Program-made: the position numbers and the translations under genes
From: Hetaerina americana
Taxonomy: Eukaryota > Arthropoda > Insecta > Odonata > Calopterygidae
Length of the DNA stretch: 64,000 nt
Direction of reading: 5' to 3'
Assembly: GCA_022747635.1 (NCBI GenBank)
Contig: JAKTNV010000009.1
Coordinates: 70,330,407-70,394,406 of the forward strand
Part shown: positions 11,122-21,565 of the stretch, piece by piece
How positions within the stretch are numbered: the first letter of the stretch is position 1
Layout of the letters: each line of letters opens with the position of its first letter
Notes under the pieces: generated by a model
What the model saw: only the letters and a program-made list of their open reading frames with translations
What the model was told of the DNA's origin: nothing
The model's database searches: none

Positions 11122-11296
11122 TATCCATAATGAAAAGACTTTGTACTTTTCCACAGATTTTTATCAAAAGGTACGACGCGTTTCACCGACAACTTGCGGC
11201 ATCATCAGATACCTGATGGTGCCGCAAGTCGGTGGAATGCCTTGTACCGTATGATAAAAATATGTGGAAAAGTACGAAGTCTTTTTATTATGGATA
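11122..11296. repeat. 175-bp inverted repeat carrying hammerhead-like cores
   Basis: Two arms of about 87 bp (11122-11208 and 11211-11296) are imperfect reverse complements around a 2-base centre. Recognisable matched pairs run from TATCCATAATGAAAAGAC/GTCTTTTTATTATGGATA at the outside to CATCATCAG/CTGATGGTG at the centre. An 11-base direct repeat, TTTACGGATGC, lies just outside the left arm (11111-11121) and 40 bases beyond the right arm (11337-11347). I see no coding capacity. It resembles a foldback or MITE-like unit, or a head-to-head pair of a small retroelement end. Confidence 0.75.
11170..11213 (-). ncRNA. Hammerhead ribozyme-like motif
   Basis: Read 5' to 3' on the minus strand: stem I strand GGUAU (11213-11209), core CUGAUGA (11208-11202), one unpaired U, stem II GCCG...CGGU with an 8-base loop (11200-11185), core GAA (11184-11182), minimal stem III AC-GC-GU, cleavage-type GUC ending at 11175, then GUACC (11174-11170). 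GUACC pairs with GGUAU over five positions (one G-U), so stem I closes. All invariant core bases are present. Weak points are the bulged U before stem II and the very short stem III. Very short stem III is known for hammerheads in Penelope-like retroelements. The other arm of the inverted repeat carries a mutated version (CUGAUGG, GGAAU), probably inactive. Confidence 0.5.
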
Positions 11297-11299
11297 TTA

Positions 11300-12420
11300 A
11301 ATACTTCCACGAAGTGAAGCGTGAAACAGTAGAATATTTACGGATGCCACTATTTGATATGGCAGAGTTCTTTCTAATAAGATGTGGCGACGAAAGATGA
11401 CTTTAAAGCGGCAGTTTGCCCCCTCTTGATGTCCTTCCGATTTGGCTCACGGTCATGCGGGCTTACGGAACGGAATGGACCTGAAATGCATTTTCCGCAG
11501 CTCCTTCTATGATGGGGGCTTTAAGTCTTTGTCACTTGGTCGATAATGTTCATTTAACTACAAATACGAAACAAAATCAGCTATTTTGGCTGGGGAACAT
11601 CTCAAATATTGGTGGTTGCAGAAAAGGGCGATTGATCCAGCAGGCCACGTGGAAAAGGTGGCCAGACGAAGGTTGGGTTAAATTAACTTCGAGACAGAGA
11701 ATAACTGCATGGAATATGTGGCAAATGAGATCTAGGTTTTGAATGCCTTGAACGTGTATAGAGTGCAAGAAGCAGTTATACGGAATTTTAGTAGCAAAAT
11801 AACTGAAATTGAAGTATCTCTTTAAAATCATTTGGTATTTCGCGTCGGTGCAAAGGATAAATTAGGAGATTTTCGCGAAAAGCTATTTAATTCATTATTT
11901 TTGAAATATTTAATTAACATTTTTTTCCTTAAATTTTCTAGTTAAAGGTGTTTTACTTGAACTTAAATTGGCAGCTTCTACATTTCATACTCTATTTTTA
12001 AAAAAACAATAATTTAATTGTTTACGTACTCTGGTCAAATTATTTATTCAGAAATAATTATATCTACATATTGCATGCACGAAGAGGAATAATAATTTTA
12101 TCTCTAATAATTACCTAATTATTTGTCTAATAAAAATATGTCAAATGGGTATCTATATTATTACCACTAAATCGTTACTCTACTACCTCAGCCGATGTTT
12201 TATTCAGTGTGGCCCAAAGATAAGTACTTAAACGCGCATGACGCTTTGCCTGTAAAGTTTGAAGTCACCGACAGCAGCAGCACCCTTGGTGGTGGTAAAA
12301 TCAGACACTCGGTGGCGCGGGATCCGTAATTACCATGCAATTGGTTGGAATCCGTCATTCACGTAGACTCAAAAGAAAAAATACAAAAATAATTGTGATG
12401 TGCTCATTGAGAGATTTTAA
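11300..12420. other. AT-rich stretch without a recognised gene
   Basis: Nothing recognised. The 77-codon frame at 11509-11742 has no domain. From about 11840 to 12170 the sequence is strongly AT-rich. Confidence 0.5.
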
Positions 12421-12880
12421 TGAAAGTGATTCGTGCATGGCGTGCATCCCGTCGCTTAACTAAATGCGGTAATACAATTCATTTAACCTCTGCGGAAAGG
12501 CTGGGCCCCATCCCAATTTTATGGAAAGCCCGTAATTTCTCACGGCCATTGCGAATCCACCACCCTTTTTCCAATGTCATCCGCTTGCCTAATTACTCGG
12601 CAGCAAAACACTCCGCTCCCTTCCGCCAACCATTTGGAAGCAGCTTCTCCGTTTCTGTCCCTATCAGATCTCTCCCTAGCCCGCCGACAGCATCAATGTG
12701 AAACGGCCCGCATCAGACGACACAAAAAACATTCGAATCGGCCGGGTTTAAACAGCACTCACCGAACACGAATAGCCCTTTTCGCCGCACCACAACCTAC
12801 TCCAGCCAAAGTCTTACACACGTTCTCTGCCTTCGTCACGAGATCAGTGACGAAGGCAAGGGGCCGGAGTCGATAGGGAG
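12421..12880. other. GC-richer block with a small perfect hairpin
   Basis: CpG-bearing sequence with overlapping frames of about 95-100 codons and no recognised domain. Near its end, 12829-12839 (GCCTTCGTCAC) and 12847-12857 are perfect reverse complements around a 7-base loop. No U-run follows and this is a eukaryote, so I do not call it a terminator. Confidence 0.35.
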
Positions 12881-13105
12881 TAAGTTCAAGTATTCTCATT
12901 ATATTTATGTATCTTCTCGTTTACTTCGACTTACAAATACGGTACCACTGTCGACACGTGATATTCTATATCTCATGCCGTGTATTTCTTTCGGTCCGCT
13001 ACACGGTATGCACATCTTCGAATCAATAGATTATTTATATATTCGAGTTTTACAGCTCTCCGTACTGTAAAAGTGAGAAGCTGTGTATATAGACACACAC
13101 AAGTG

Positions 13106-13108
<3 letters not shown>

Positions 13109-13178
<70 letters not shown>
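13109..13178. repeat. (TA)n microsatellite, about 35 units
   Basis: An uninterrupted run of alternating A and T of 70 bases, preceded by a short AC/GT-rich stretch. The IYIYIY frames on both strands are artefacts of it. Confidence 0.98.
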
Positions 13179-13181
<3 letters not shown>

Positions 13182-15690
13182 GGTCGCATAGTTTTGGTGA
13201 AATTGAGGGTGCCCAGAAGCATCTCCGGGAATCGAAGCCAAGGTACGACGCCCGCTTCGAGTGATTATCGTTTTCATTTTTGCGACGAAACCGAAAGTTT
13301 TCAGAGGATCTTCCAACGCCTATTAGAGGCCTGGGCCGTGTATGGATGATAGTGATAGGTCGACAGTAAAGAACATCCTTTTTAACAAATCTGGTGGAAG
13401 GATAATGCGAGGCATATTGAGAAAACGATGACGGGAGGTGTGCTTAATAAAGTAGAGAGTACGTAGGTTGAGAACAAGAGGACCAAGAAGGGCAGCGAAT
13501 TGGAAGGCCAAGGCCCTTTAAGTGCTGTTAGCGCCCAGGGAGATGGCAATGGTGTCCTGGTGCCAGGAGGTAGGAAAATGCGTTTTGCATAACCATATTT
13601 TGATGACTGCGTTTTCAATCCTGGTTGCCTTTTGAGAGCATTAATTCTTTATTCGGTGTTTTGGAAGACTCATTGAGAAACAATTGATTTTCCCTGACGA
13701 AAACTCCTTAATGCGCTGTTTAATGTGTAAATAAGCCCTTATGAAGTACACGCCTAAAAGTAGAGACATGGCTTCATATAAACGAGGCAGTCAGATTATT
13801 CCATAATAATTGTAGTCTGTAAAGGTAATTTTAATGAGGAAATTATAAATATTATTGGGCGAAGCTGCTAGAGTCTATTATGCAAGCTGTATTTTTCTCA
13901 TACTTTTATCGTTTCCTTAGCTTTCCCTTTTGTTTTGCAGGTGGAGAATTCAATTTAGCGTACAATATTTATCTTTGGGAACTTTAAGTGTATTTTTAGC
14001 CCTTAACTATGAATGCATCACACATCATTGTTGATAAACATTAATTTTGATCTCACATCGGTTTTTCAGAAGATGCAACATTAATTATACCAGTGAAAAC
14101 TAACTCTTAAGTGCCATATGCCTACACAATAATTTATATCTAACTTTTTATGTAAACATTTGCTTATCGATACTACAGGATAAGAAATACATCAGAGAAA
14201 ATCATCACCCTTACGATATTAGACGCCAGAAATACATCTTAGGCGTGATTACTAATGGTTTTGAGTCTTCAACCCAGCGAAGGAGATGCATTTCTAGTTT
14301 TATATTTAACTTAAAATTTTTTTTTTCATTTTCTTAGATAATACATTCACTATCTTTTTTATTGATGTTTTTACGCCCTTTCTGTTAAATATTTCAAAGA
14401 ATTTTAGACGTTATGAACTTTCTGTTCAATAAACCCACATTAGTTTACTTTTGATTAAAAATTCTCGACTTGGTCAATGGAAAAATTTTCCACCATTATT
14501 CTTCATTCCTTCCAATGGTGAACGCAATTTTAGGTTTCAGGAAGTGGCGGCAAGTTTATATCCGTCGGTCAAGTGAATAAAGTCTCGCTGTCGCTATTGA
14601 GTGCTCACGTCCATATTATTTATATATTGTGAGCCAAATGCTTATGCCTTCCCCCGAGAGCTGAGAAATGATCCCCACGCACTTGAGGGAGGTGCACCAC
14701 GGCGCCGAAGGAATTTCAAGGGTGCGCCCGTGTGCTCTTTGCTTCTTGGTCGCCTTTATAAACATTTTGCTGTTGCCGACCGCCCAGAGCTGGTTTCACG
14801 CCAGCAAATTTCTCCCTTCCTCGACCGAAAATATTTTTAGTCTAGATAGGTACAGCAGTGCTTAAGAAGGACCAGTTTAGTCCTGCTTTTTGAGCGACAG
14901 ACGGCTGCAATATTAGCGTAAAATAATTCTAGTGTCCGAGTTCTATTGGGCTGTGAACGACACAAAACCTAATGGGCTAGACTGCTTTGGCTTCAAAAGA
15001 ATCGAAGGACTTCAACTGAAAGTTATTGCATTTGTCTCGAGGAGTGTCATATCAAAATCTACCGCTGAAATGAATCCCGCAAACTGTGACCCGAACATTA
15101 TCATTTTGATGAATTCATGCTGCTTCCTGGAATTACCTTCGCGGAGGTGAGTTGATGGACAACTGTTTCGCAACTTTTTGAACTTATTTTGGCCATGGAT
15201 TGTCTTCATTTTGAGCTGAAGTTTAATAAATTTCATGTTCAAAGAGGGCATCCTCTGATCATCCAAGTCTATATTACACCGGTCATGCTATCTTGGGCAG
15301 CTCAGAAGCAAGGGTTGAAGTTTCGTTGAAAAGTTATAAACTTTCTGTCGTTTTTGCAAATTTCGTTCTGCAAATTGCAGAAATCAATCAAGCGCTGGGA
15401 TCTATCCATTGGGTTTTAGGAACTTTGAAGATAGATGGTGTGAAATAGCCGAATCTTTTGTGCTAGTAGAAATTTATCAATAAAAGCTAAGGAAACTTAA
15501 TTTAAATAAAACATATTCCAAAACAGAAACACCCACTTCCGTCACCTCCCCGTTTCCACGTTTCTCAAACACCCTCGCCCCTGCTAAGAAGAGGGATATC
15601 CAGGGAGGTGGATACGTCCTGAGGACAAGGGAACTCGCCTCCACTCCACTCTCACACCATCCTCCTCCTCCACCCCCAACTTTCCTCATC
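13179..15690. other. Long stretch without a recognised gene
   Basis: AT-rich, with short frames lacking domains. The frame at 14601-14840 is rich in R and P but unrecognised, and so is the glycine-rich minus frame at 15477-15710, which reflects a CCTCCTCC tract. No repeat shared with other parts of the window was noticed. Confidence 0.5.
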
Positions 15691-15699
15691 TTCCCCAGC

Positions 15700-15780
15700 T
15701 TATTTTGCACAAGATACAGTGTGCCACTCTTTGCTACACACCCTGGCGGTGGATTGCTGGTTACTAAAAAAATACGAAAT
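15700..15780 (+). repeat. LINE-A 3' terminus, short fragment
   Basis: Contains CTACACACCCTGGCGGTGG followed by ATTGCTGGTTACTAAAAAAA, matching the hairpin-then-tail end of LINE-A copies. No coding part of the element precedes it. Confidence 0.5.
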
Positions 15781-15889
15781 GCAGTGTAGTGAATATGAGT
15801 TCTGGAGCTACCAATGAAACCTTTGAAAAATTACTAAGGACATGTATACATGAATCAAAAAATTAATAAATAAATTATAGAGCCAGAGG

Positions 15890-15990
15890 AAAGGAAATGC
15901 ATACCCTCCCCGAAATGAGAAATACACATCTAAAATACCCCGCAAGGGCGTGTGGTGGAGATTGTTAGTGCACGAGCCATTCATTGCATA
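15890..15990 (-). repeat. LINE-A-type 3' terminus, partial
   Basis: On the minus strand it ends CGCCCTTGCGGGGTATTTTA, close to the 51.7-kb copy (TTGCGGGGTATTATG). The hairpin's other arm is degraded. Confidence 0.45.
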
Positions 15991-16049
15991 AATGTGCACT
16001 TATAGGTGAATATAAATACATTCCTACTTCTACACATATACAAATAGGA

Positions 16050-16640
16050 GATAAGAAACGCACACAGAATACCAAAAGTACACGACTTCATTCAAGCGCA
16101 AGCTGAACGACTCGAGAGGTCCCTTCCACAAAACACGCTTACAAAAAATATATGGGATTACTCCCTACATAGAAACTGCCGTCCGAGCTACAGACTGCCA
16201 AAAGAAATTCTATTTCGGTAACATCACCGTATTCTTTCCTATGACTTTTCTTTCTTGTGTATTTATATCAATTTTTTTTAGTTTATTTCAACAAGGGTAT
16301 ATGTTTTATATTCTGTAAATGCCTTGTGAAACTGCTATATTGTTTTTCTTGTATGTTAAAAATTTTGAAAAAAGGAAAAAAAGGATAAAAAAATTTATAA
16401 AAATTAAAAAAACAAAAGAAAACCTATAAACATATAAATAAATTAAAAAAACAAAAGAAAACCTATAAACCTATAAATAAATTTAAAAAACAATGGAAAA
16501 AAATAAAAAAAAGAACTGAAAAAAAAGGATAAAAAAACCAAAGCAAAAGAGAAAAAAAAATATATACATACAAATAGTTAGATCAGAGTTACAAAGTTAA
16601 TTTTAGTTTTAAGATTAATAAATGTTGTTCCGTCCTGTTG
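16050..16640 (+). mobile_element. Jockey-like LINE C-terminus with A-rich 3' tail
   Basis: A frame from about 16052 to the stop at 16218 translates as HRIPKVHDFIQAQAERL ... SYRLPKEILF then stop. It resembles the extreme C-terminus of Jockey-clade ORF2 proteins, where a HxxxxIPxVxxFIxxxAxxL segment precedes the end. About 140 bases later the sequence becomes extremely A-rich (16365-16560), as expected for a retrotransposon 3' end. The clade call is tentative. Confidence 0.4.
16402..16495 (+). repeat. 39-bp tandem repeat inside the A-rich tail
   Basis: Two 39-base units (16402-16440 and 16441-16479) differ at a single visible position, and a degraded third unit begins at 16480. Each contains ACAAAAGAAAACCTATAAAC. 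They lie within the A-rich 3' end of the preceding LINE remnant. Confidence 0.85.
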
Positions 16641-17262
16641 ACGAGTTTTTGGGCAAAATGTTCCGGCCCTTAAAATTAAGGTAATTTTAGTTCTTCCTTT
16701 AAGTGAAGGCCAATTGCCAATCCACTAGTGGTCTTTATTTCAATTTCTCCTTCACTAATACTGGAAAGGTACACGTTCGTCATTTACACTTTCGTTCGCC
16801 ATTGTTTTTCCTGTGCAAATTGCACACACACTGCCGCTGAAGGGGTGGACGTTGTCACACCGAAGCAGCGTTTTAACGGAGGGCAAACGCCCAGACAATA
16901 GGGGATCTGGTCTGGTCTGGTCACATACATAAACACACGCATATATGTACATGCCCATCGACTAGTAAGAACATTAAGTTTTAATAATGGCTTTGTTCAA
17001 GTAATTTTTTCTTTTATATTGAACTATATACTTTAGAGGTGTTAACGTGTGATTTTGGCATAATTCGAGGGAAGAACGAGCATTTGAATGCGCATACATT
17101 GTCCAGTGACTGCAACGTAGATCTGCGAAGGCTCATGGATTACAATGCAACAATTTAAGAATGTAAAAATCATTCGCCTTGACCTACCTACCTATGGTGA
17201 AAATGGTGAGGAATTTTGATTATGCCGGGAATATCGACAAAAGTAGACAATGCATTGAGACA
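16641..17262. other. No recognised feature
   Basis: Mixed-composition sequence. AAAATCATTCGCCTTGACC at 17166-17184 resembles the body of SINE-2 (62.46 kb) and may be a scrap of it. Nothing else stands out. Confidence 0.4.
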
Positions 17263-17264
17263 AT

Positions 17265-17405
17265 TTGTGCTTTTACTGTCCCGTTGAGATTGAATAATAA
17301 ATTATAGAGATTTAATTCGCGGTAGGATCATGTGGGGGTAAAAATAAGCCTGGTATGTAGTCACCCCCTGTCACACGCCTAATCGGTGGCTTGCAGTGTA
17401 CATAT
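17265..17405 (+). repeat. LINE-A 3' UTR fragment
   Basis: The segment from CTGTCCCGTTGAGATTG to GGTGGCTTGCAGTGTACATA matches the 3' UTR of the longer copy that follows (TGTCCCGTGGAGATTGAAAA at 17782-17801), including the terminal hairpin. Two 3' ends therefore lie in tandem, the second starting directly after the first. Confidence 0.7.
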
Positions 17406-17905
17406 ATAAAAAAAATGTATTACCTCGGCGTTACCCTCATTCACGACCTCTCCTGGAAGAAACGCATACGGGGAATGTGTGGGCAAGCTAATAAAAAATT
17501 AGGATTTATTAGAAGAGTACAGGGTAAATGTGATGGAAAGGTCAAAGGGAAATGTCATCTTTCGCTGGTCAAACAACATTTCGAATATGCTGCTGGTATG
17601 AATGAGGTCCTTATGAATTTCGATTGATTGCCGAATTGGATAGCGTGCAGCGTAGGGAAGCCAGATTTGTAAAACGTTGTTATGATATACTAAGCAGCGT
17701 ATTCAAAATATTAGAGCAGCTAGGCTTGGAATCACTCATGGAGCGAAGGTTAAATTACAGATTAAAGGCGCTTTTAATGTCCCGTGGAGATTGAAAAATG
17801 AATGATAGAGACTGAATTCGCAGTGGGGTCATATACGGGCAAAATTAGTCTGGTTTGTATTCGCCTCCTGCCATACACCCTAGCGGTGGCTTGTAAGGTA
17901 CTCAA
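17406..17905 (+). mobile_element. LINE-A 3' fragment
   Basis: The 78-codon frame at 17391-17627 covers the post-catalytic RT region: YYLGVTLIHDLSWKKRIRG, then NKKLGFIRRV, then LSLVKQHFEYAA. After the stop, frameshifted translation continues with an AxFVKRCYD segment and a LGLESLMERRLNYRLK segment, then jumps to the 3' UTR, so part of the C-terminus is deleted. The family's terminal hairpin lies at 17866-17899. The reverse transcriptase core is absent. Confidence 0.75.
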
Positions 17906-18885
17906 AAAAGCTAAGCGTAATTAATCCCCGTCCCGAATTCGAAGAGAGCATCATATAGCTTGGCCAAATGTCCTTACTTCGTGGGAGGAGAAAATTAAGC
18001 TACCAAATGCCAAAGAGCATGATTTTAGGGACCTGACGTCCTCTACATGTCGGTAGCACTATATGATTGGCCTAGGCAATTGACTGAAAACCAGTACAAA
18101 GCAGAAAAAGCGAGCGAAATAAATAGAAAGGCTAAGTACTGCGCTCTGGAGGAAATTAATCTATAATAGAGGAAAAGCTGGCAACAATGTTTAGTTAATC
18201 TTGATGAGATGGACGTGGTAGGAGAGAGGGAGGTCAGGAGAGAGTGGGGGAACCTGACTTCCAAGGAGGGTTGCGTGAAATTGCCCCGCGGGTTCTTTCC
18301 TACGAGAACGCACTGTGCAACGCGAGCGTCCTTCTCATAGACGGAGAAGGCGGGCGGGATGGCCGGTGGACCTCGCCAGCGGCAGATTTAAAATAGAGCG
18401 GGCTTTATAACACCCCCGCCAAACACTCGAAAGGGATAGTGCGGGAAGCAATAATTTCCGAACTGTTGAATAGGCCTGCGCCGGGGATCGGAAGGCCAGC
18501 GGTGGGGCATAAATCGTTAAGCCCTCGGCGTTAATTCTGAAGACTTTTCAAATGGTTAACGAGTGAGAGATAAATACAAGTGGTGTCGTAAATTTTGGAG
18601 TGCTTCCTAGGGGGTTGAAATCAATAACGAAACAAGTAGAGCACCTCACAATTTTTGGATATGCAATATGCAATCCGGAAAATTCGGAGGTAACTTTTAT
18701 AGCGTGAAATTTGTTCATAAGTGTCAACTTGAAGATATTTTTAAGGAAATATCAGTTTCTTAGGCGCTACTTATTACGAGGTCTCTAGAAGCCAAACTTA
18801 CTTTTCCCTAGTAGAAAAAAAATTATGCAGCTCCACCTAATCTATGTGATTTGTCAGGTAGCAGATCTTCCTGGGAAACCATGAC
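17906..18885. other. No recognised feature; local GC-rich segment
   Basis: A GC-rich patch around 18280-18500 has no recognised frame or repeat. The rest is AT-rich and unremarkable. Confidence 0.45.
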
Positions 18886-19017
18886 CGGCACAGGGAAAGG
18901 AACTGGCCCCCCTACCCTGATGTGTGAATTTTCACACGCCGTATAGGGCTTAGTACTGGGTGATCTCTACCATCACCTACTAAACCGACCTTCGGGTTGA
19001 TTACTGTGTTTATGGTA
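18886..19017 (+). repeat. SINE-3 body, 5' truncated
   Basis: Matches the 3' half of the 39.5-kb SINE-3: GGCACAGGGAAAGGAACTGG, TGATGTGTGAATTTTCACAC, GGGCTTAGTACTGGGTGAT and CATCACCTACTAAACCGACC. The tRNA-like head is missing here. Confidence 0.65.
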
Positions 19018-19261
19018 GTAATTTTAGAGAACAATGTAAATGCTGGGATTGTGGGAACGATCGATAGAGAATAGTGGGGGAGGAACTCATTCAGCGTGGG
19101 AATAGGGGTTATATCAAACAAGAAGCAGGAAAAAGAGCAGTAAGTTAGACTTTGTAGTACGTTTTAAGTATATGTAGGTTGAAGGAGGTGAGTGAACGAT
19201 CATTAAGAGAGGAAAAAGTGGAGCAAAAAATATTTGTCCTTGATCCGGATTGCGTACACGC

Positions 19262-19825
19262 GTGTGACCTCTTTTGTTCGTTCTTTACGCTAACGACATT
19301 AACTCCTTGGTTAATGGTAAGATACCTTTAATTGGTGGCGATGCAGTGGTTTACAGATATATCCGTAATTCTGAGGATGAAGTAGTTTAAGCAGATGAAT
19401 TTAATGCATTTCTACGTTGGTGCGGCATTTGGCAATCAGCATTAAACTTTGAAGATAGGATGTCTCTTGGGCAATGGTATTTAAAATTGAATATTATCCC
19501 CATCGTACTACGTTTGGAGAGATCATGTCAATAGAATTTGAGAGATTAAGAGCAGAGCAGATCGATTTAATACGTCATTTTTCCCCCAAACGTTAAGGGA
19601 TACGACTGCCGCAAGGGAGAAACGTATTTTGGGTCTAAAGTAGTCTGGTATACATTCATCCCCTGCCACACACCCTAGTGGTGGTATTCAACATCGTCAT
19701 CTGTTCCCAACCAAGTTCCTCCAGTAATTTTGATGCGCTACTCAGTTTGTCATGAATTATATTGGTGTTTATTCACCCCCTGCCCTGGCGGTGCCTTGCA
19801 GGGTATATAAATAAATAAATAACGT
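19262..19825 (+). mobile_element. LINE-A fragments with degenerate RT active site
   Basis: Translation near 19290-19460 gives YxNDINSLVNGKIPLIGGDA, then VVYRYIRNSEDEVV, then NAFLRWCGIWQSALNFEDRMSLG. This aligns with the RT region around the catalytic F/YADD box of CR1/Jockey-like elements, but the box reads IGGD and the second catalytic Asp is lost. Sequence then jumps to the C-terminal and UTR region. Two 3' ends follow: CCCCTGCCACACACCCTAG near 19660 and CCCCTGCCCTGGCGGTGCC near 19777, the latter with GGGTATATAAATAAATAAAT as its tail. Confidence 0.65.
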
Positions 19826-20439
19826 GTTATCAAATAAATGAATAACTAGCTCCTCTACGCTGCCGGCAATCGAAAAACCTCGTGAGGACCATAAGCATAT
19901 TCTAAATGAGGCCTAACAAAGGAAAGGTAACATTGCTATTTTACTTTCTCGTCATAGTCATGCCTCAATACTCTCCCAATAAATCCTAATTTTTTTGATA
20001 ACTTTTCCAAATATTCCCCGGGTATGTATTAAGGCTAGGACGCACTGGGATTCTATCTTCGGACTCTTGGTCGCGCGAGCTGCGTCTGGGATTCATTTCT
20101 AGCGTCGGGGACGCTCCGCAACAATGAATCTTTCATCTAGTGTGATGCGTTTTAGTATTTTTTGAATCCCATCGGAAGTGAGATTCTTTACACAATGTCG
20201 CGCAACATAGAGTAAGTGCGTTCGTGAATCTCAAACAGAGTGAACCTCTCTACCAATTTCGCACTTTCCTGATTGTTTCGCTTCTCTTTTGATAGCGGTG
20301 ATAATGTGGACAACATTCCACTTCACAGTTAATTGAGAAGTGGAAAGTGCGGACAGCCTACCAGAGAGTCCGATTTTTCTACCACCCAAGCGCAAAAAAA
20401 GTATGCGACACTCCTGATGATATCAGTGTTGAGGCTATG

Positions 20440-20767
20440 CAATGCATATGATATCTTTTACTGACGCGGTTGCGAAAAGGGATAGTCATTCAATTTTTGC
20501 CAATCTCATAAGCGATTCTTTATGAACCGCCAACAAGCAGACGAAGTAAATCTGGCAAAACAGAATATAACTCAGCTTATTTTTTATTTACAAAACGGTT
20601 TTTACGCTGATAATCCTTATTCATTGCCCACTACCCCTTCTCAATCCACCGCATCCAACTCTGATGGCCCTATTATTAGTGTTCCTTCACCTAGTGGGAG
20701 TGATCGTACACTCGACTACGGCACGCATTCATTGTCCTCCTACATGAAGAATTACATGCCAACGTAA
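20440..20767 (+). pseudogene. Harbinger accessory MADF/BESS-like protein, C-terminal fragment
   Basis: Two frames join by a one-base shift at about 20521. The first reads RDSHSIFANLISDSL and the second (from ATG 20522) reads VNLAKQNITQLIFYLQNGFY. Together they fit the C-terminal BESS-like signature of the second Harbinger protein: a VFxxxxxxxL helix, then AKxxIxxxIF. That partner protein helps transposase reach DNA and the nucleus. The tail beyond about residue 35 of the 81-codon frame is serine/proline rich. The MADF domain itself is too degraded to recognise. Confidence 0.5.
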
Positions 20768-20914
20768 CCTTAGTTTTAAATCTCCTGTTTTCATATTTCT
20801 AAAAATAATATTTTTTATGTAAATTGAGAATTAAATAATTACTGAGAAAAATAATATTTCCTTTTTTATCGCAAATTGAGCAATAATTAAACATATACTC
20901 CATTTAAGAAAAAA

Positions 20915-21352
20915 ACTAGCATTTATACATGTTCTCAACTTAATGGTGATGGCTGTGCAGACTTCAAGAACAAACTCGGATATTATCGGTTTATAAATTT
21001 TGAAAGTAAGCATTAGGCATTACGAGTATCCGCTTGCGAGGAAACGGAGAGTGACTGCAAGCATGTTGGTAGTAGAAACTGCCACCCTAAAATTCGTCTC
21101 CTTTTTCGAAATACGTGGTCCGACCATTTTCAGAAGACATTCAAAATCGACTGGGCTCATGCGAACAAAATTTCTAAATCCCAAGTCGTCCTCCAATCTT
21201 AGAGTTTCAAGAAGATTGTACCAATGCTTATTCCCATCCTTGAATAAACCACGCATCAACCAACTCGGTGACCTTTTGTTAGCCTTTATTTTACTCAGTA
21301 GAGTGATGTACAGTGCTACTGCAATTTCTGAAAGTGCGACCTCGTTCGACAT
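20915..21352 (-). pseudogene. Harbinger (HARBI1-like) transposase, N-terminal part
   Basis: The frame starts at ATG 21350-21352. Residues about 30-110 show the family's pre-catalytic domain: a RSPSWLMRGLF segment, LLETLRLEDDLGFRNFVRMS, then DFECLLKMVGPRISKKET, then LAVTLRFLASG. A stop codon at 21020-21022 interrupts it. The same frame then continues with a LTFKIYKPIISEFVLEVCTA segment, equivalent to the fRIGxSTVSxIVxExCxA segment of HARBI1-type proteins. After about 20915 the similarity ends and the DDE nuclease domain is missing. It is a dead gene with one premature stop and a 3' deletion. Confidence 0.8.
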
Positions 21353-21565
21353 GGCTCAGATTCAAACTAGATGCGTACATGATTTCCAGAGTGGCAAACA
21401 GTGTGCGACATGAATCCGAGCGTCTGCGACAAAGAGTCCGAACAAAGAATCCCAGTCCATACTAGCCTTTACCCAGGAGAGGTCAGTGAGTAAGGGTAAG
21501 TCCCTAATAAGTATATAATCCAGTCTATCTTTTCTATATCGGTCTTCCTGATACACAAACATAAA

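Larger units (their letters stand above)
20032..21468. mobile_element. PIF/Harbinger DNA transposon derivative, 1,437 bp
   Basis: Terminal inverted repeats of 43 bp (20032-20074 and 21426-21468) begin AGGCTAG and share ACTGGGATTCT and TTCGGACTCTT, with six mismatches. A TTA trinucleotide directly flanks both ends (20029-20031 and 21469-21471), the TWA-type target duplication expected for PIF/Harbinger. Inside are the N-terminal part of a transposase on the minus strand and a MADF/BESS-like fragment on the plus strand, arranged tail to tail, as in two-gene Harbinger elements. The DDE catalytic core is missing, so this copy is non-autonomous. Confidence 0.88.
19838..21565 (-). mobile_element. 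LINE-A minus-strand copy split by a Harbinger insertion
   Basis: Two blocks (19838-20031 and 21469-21565) belong to one copy. On the minus strand the right block encodes PLLTDLSWVK, equivalent to VTLxHDISWVK in the 23-kb copy. The left block continues with a degenerate IRGIFGK-KKIR segment and the following region. The gap between them in the family sequence is filled exactly by the 1,437-bp Harbinger element plus its 3-bp target duplication. Confidence 0.75.

Noticed and set aside
12829..12857. 11-bp perfect stem with a 7-base loop
   Set aside because: Such stems arise by chance in 64 kb, and there is no downstream T-run or coding neighbour to give it a role.
12980..13349. Frames of 88-94 codons with long IYIYIY runs on both strands
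   Set aside because: They are translations of the TA microsatellite.
21362..21562. 66-codon minus-strand frame upstream of the Harbinger transposase
   Set aside because: It runs across the transposon's terminal repeat into LINE-A sequence (DLSWVK), so it is a chimeric accident and not a gene.
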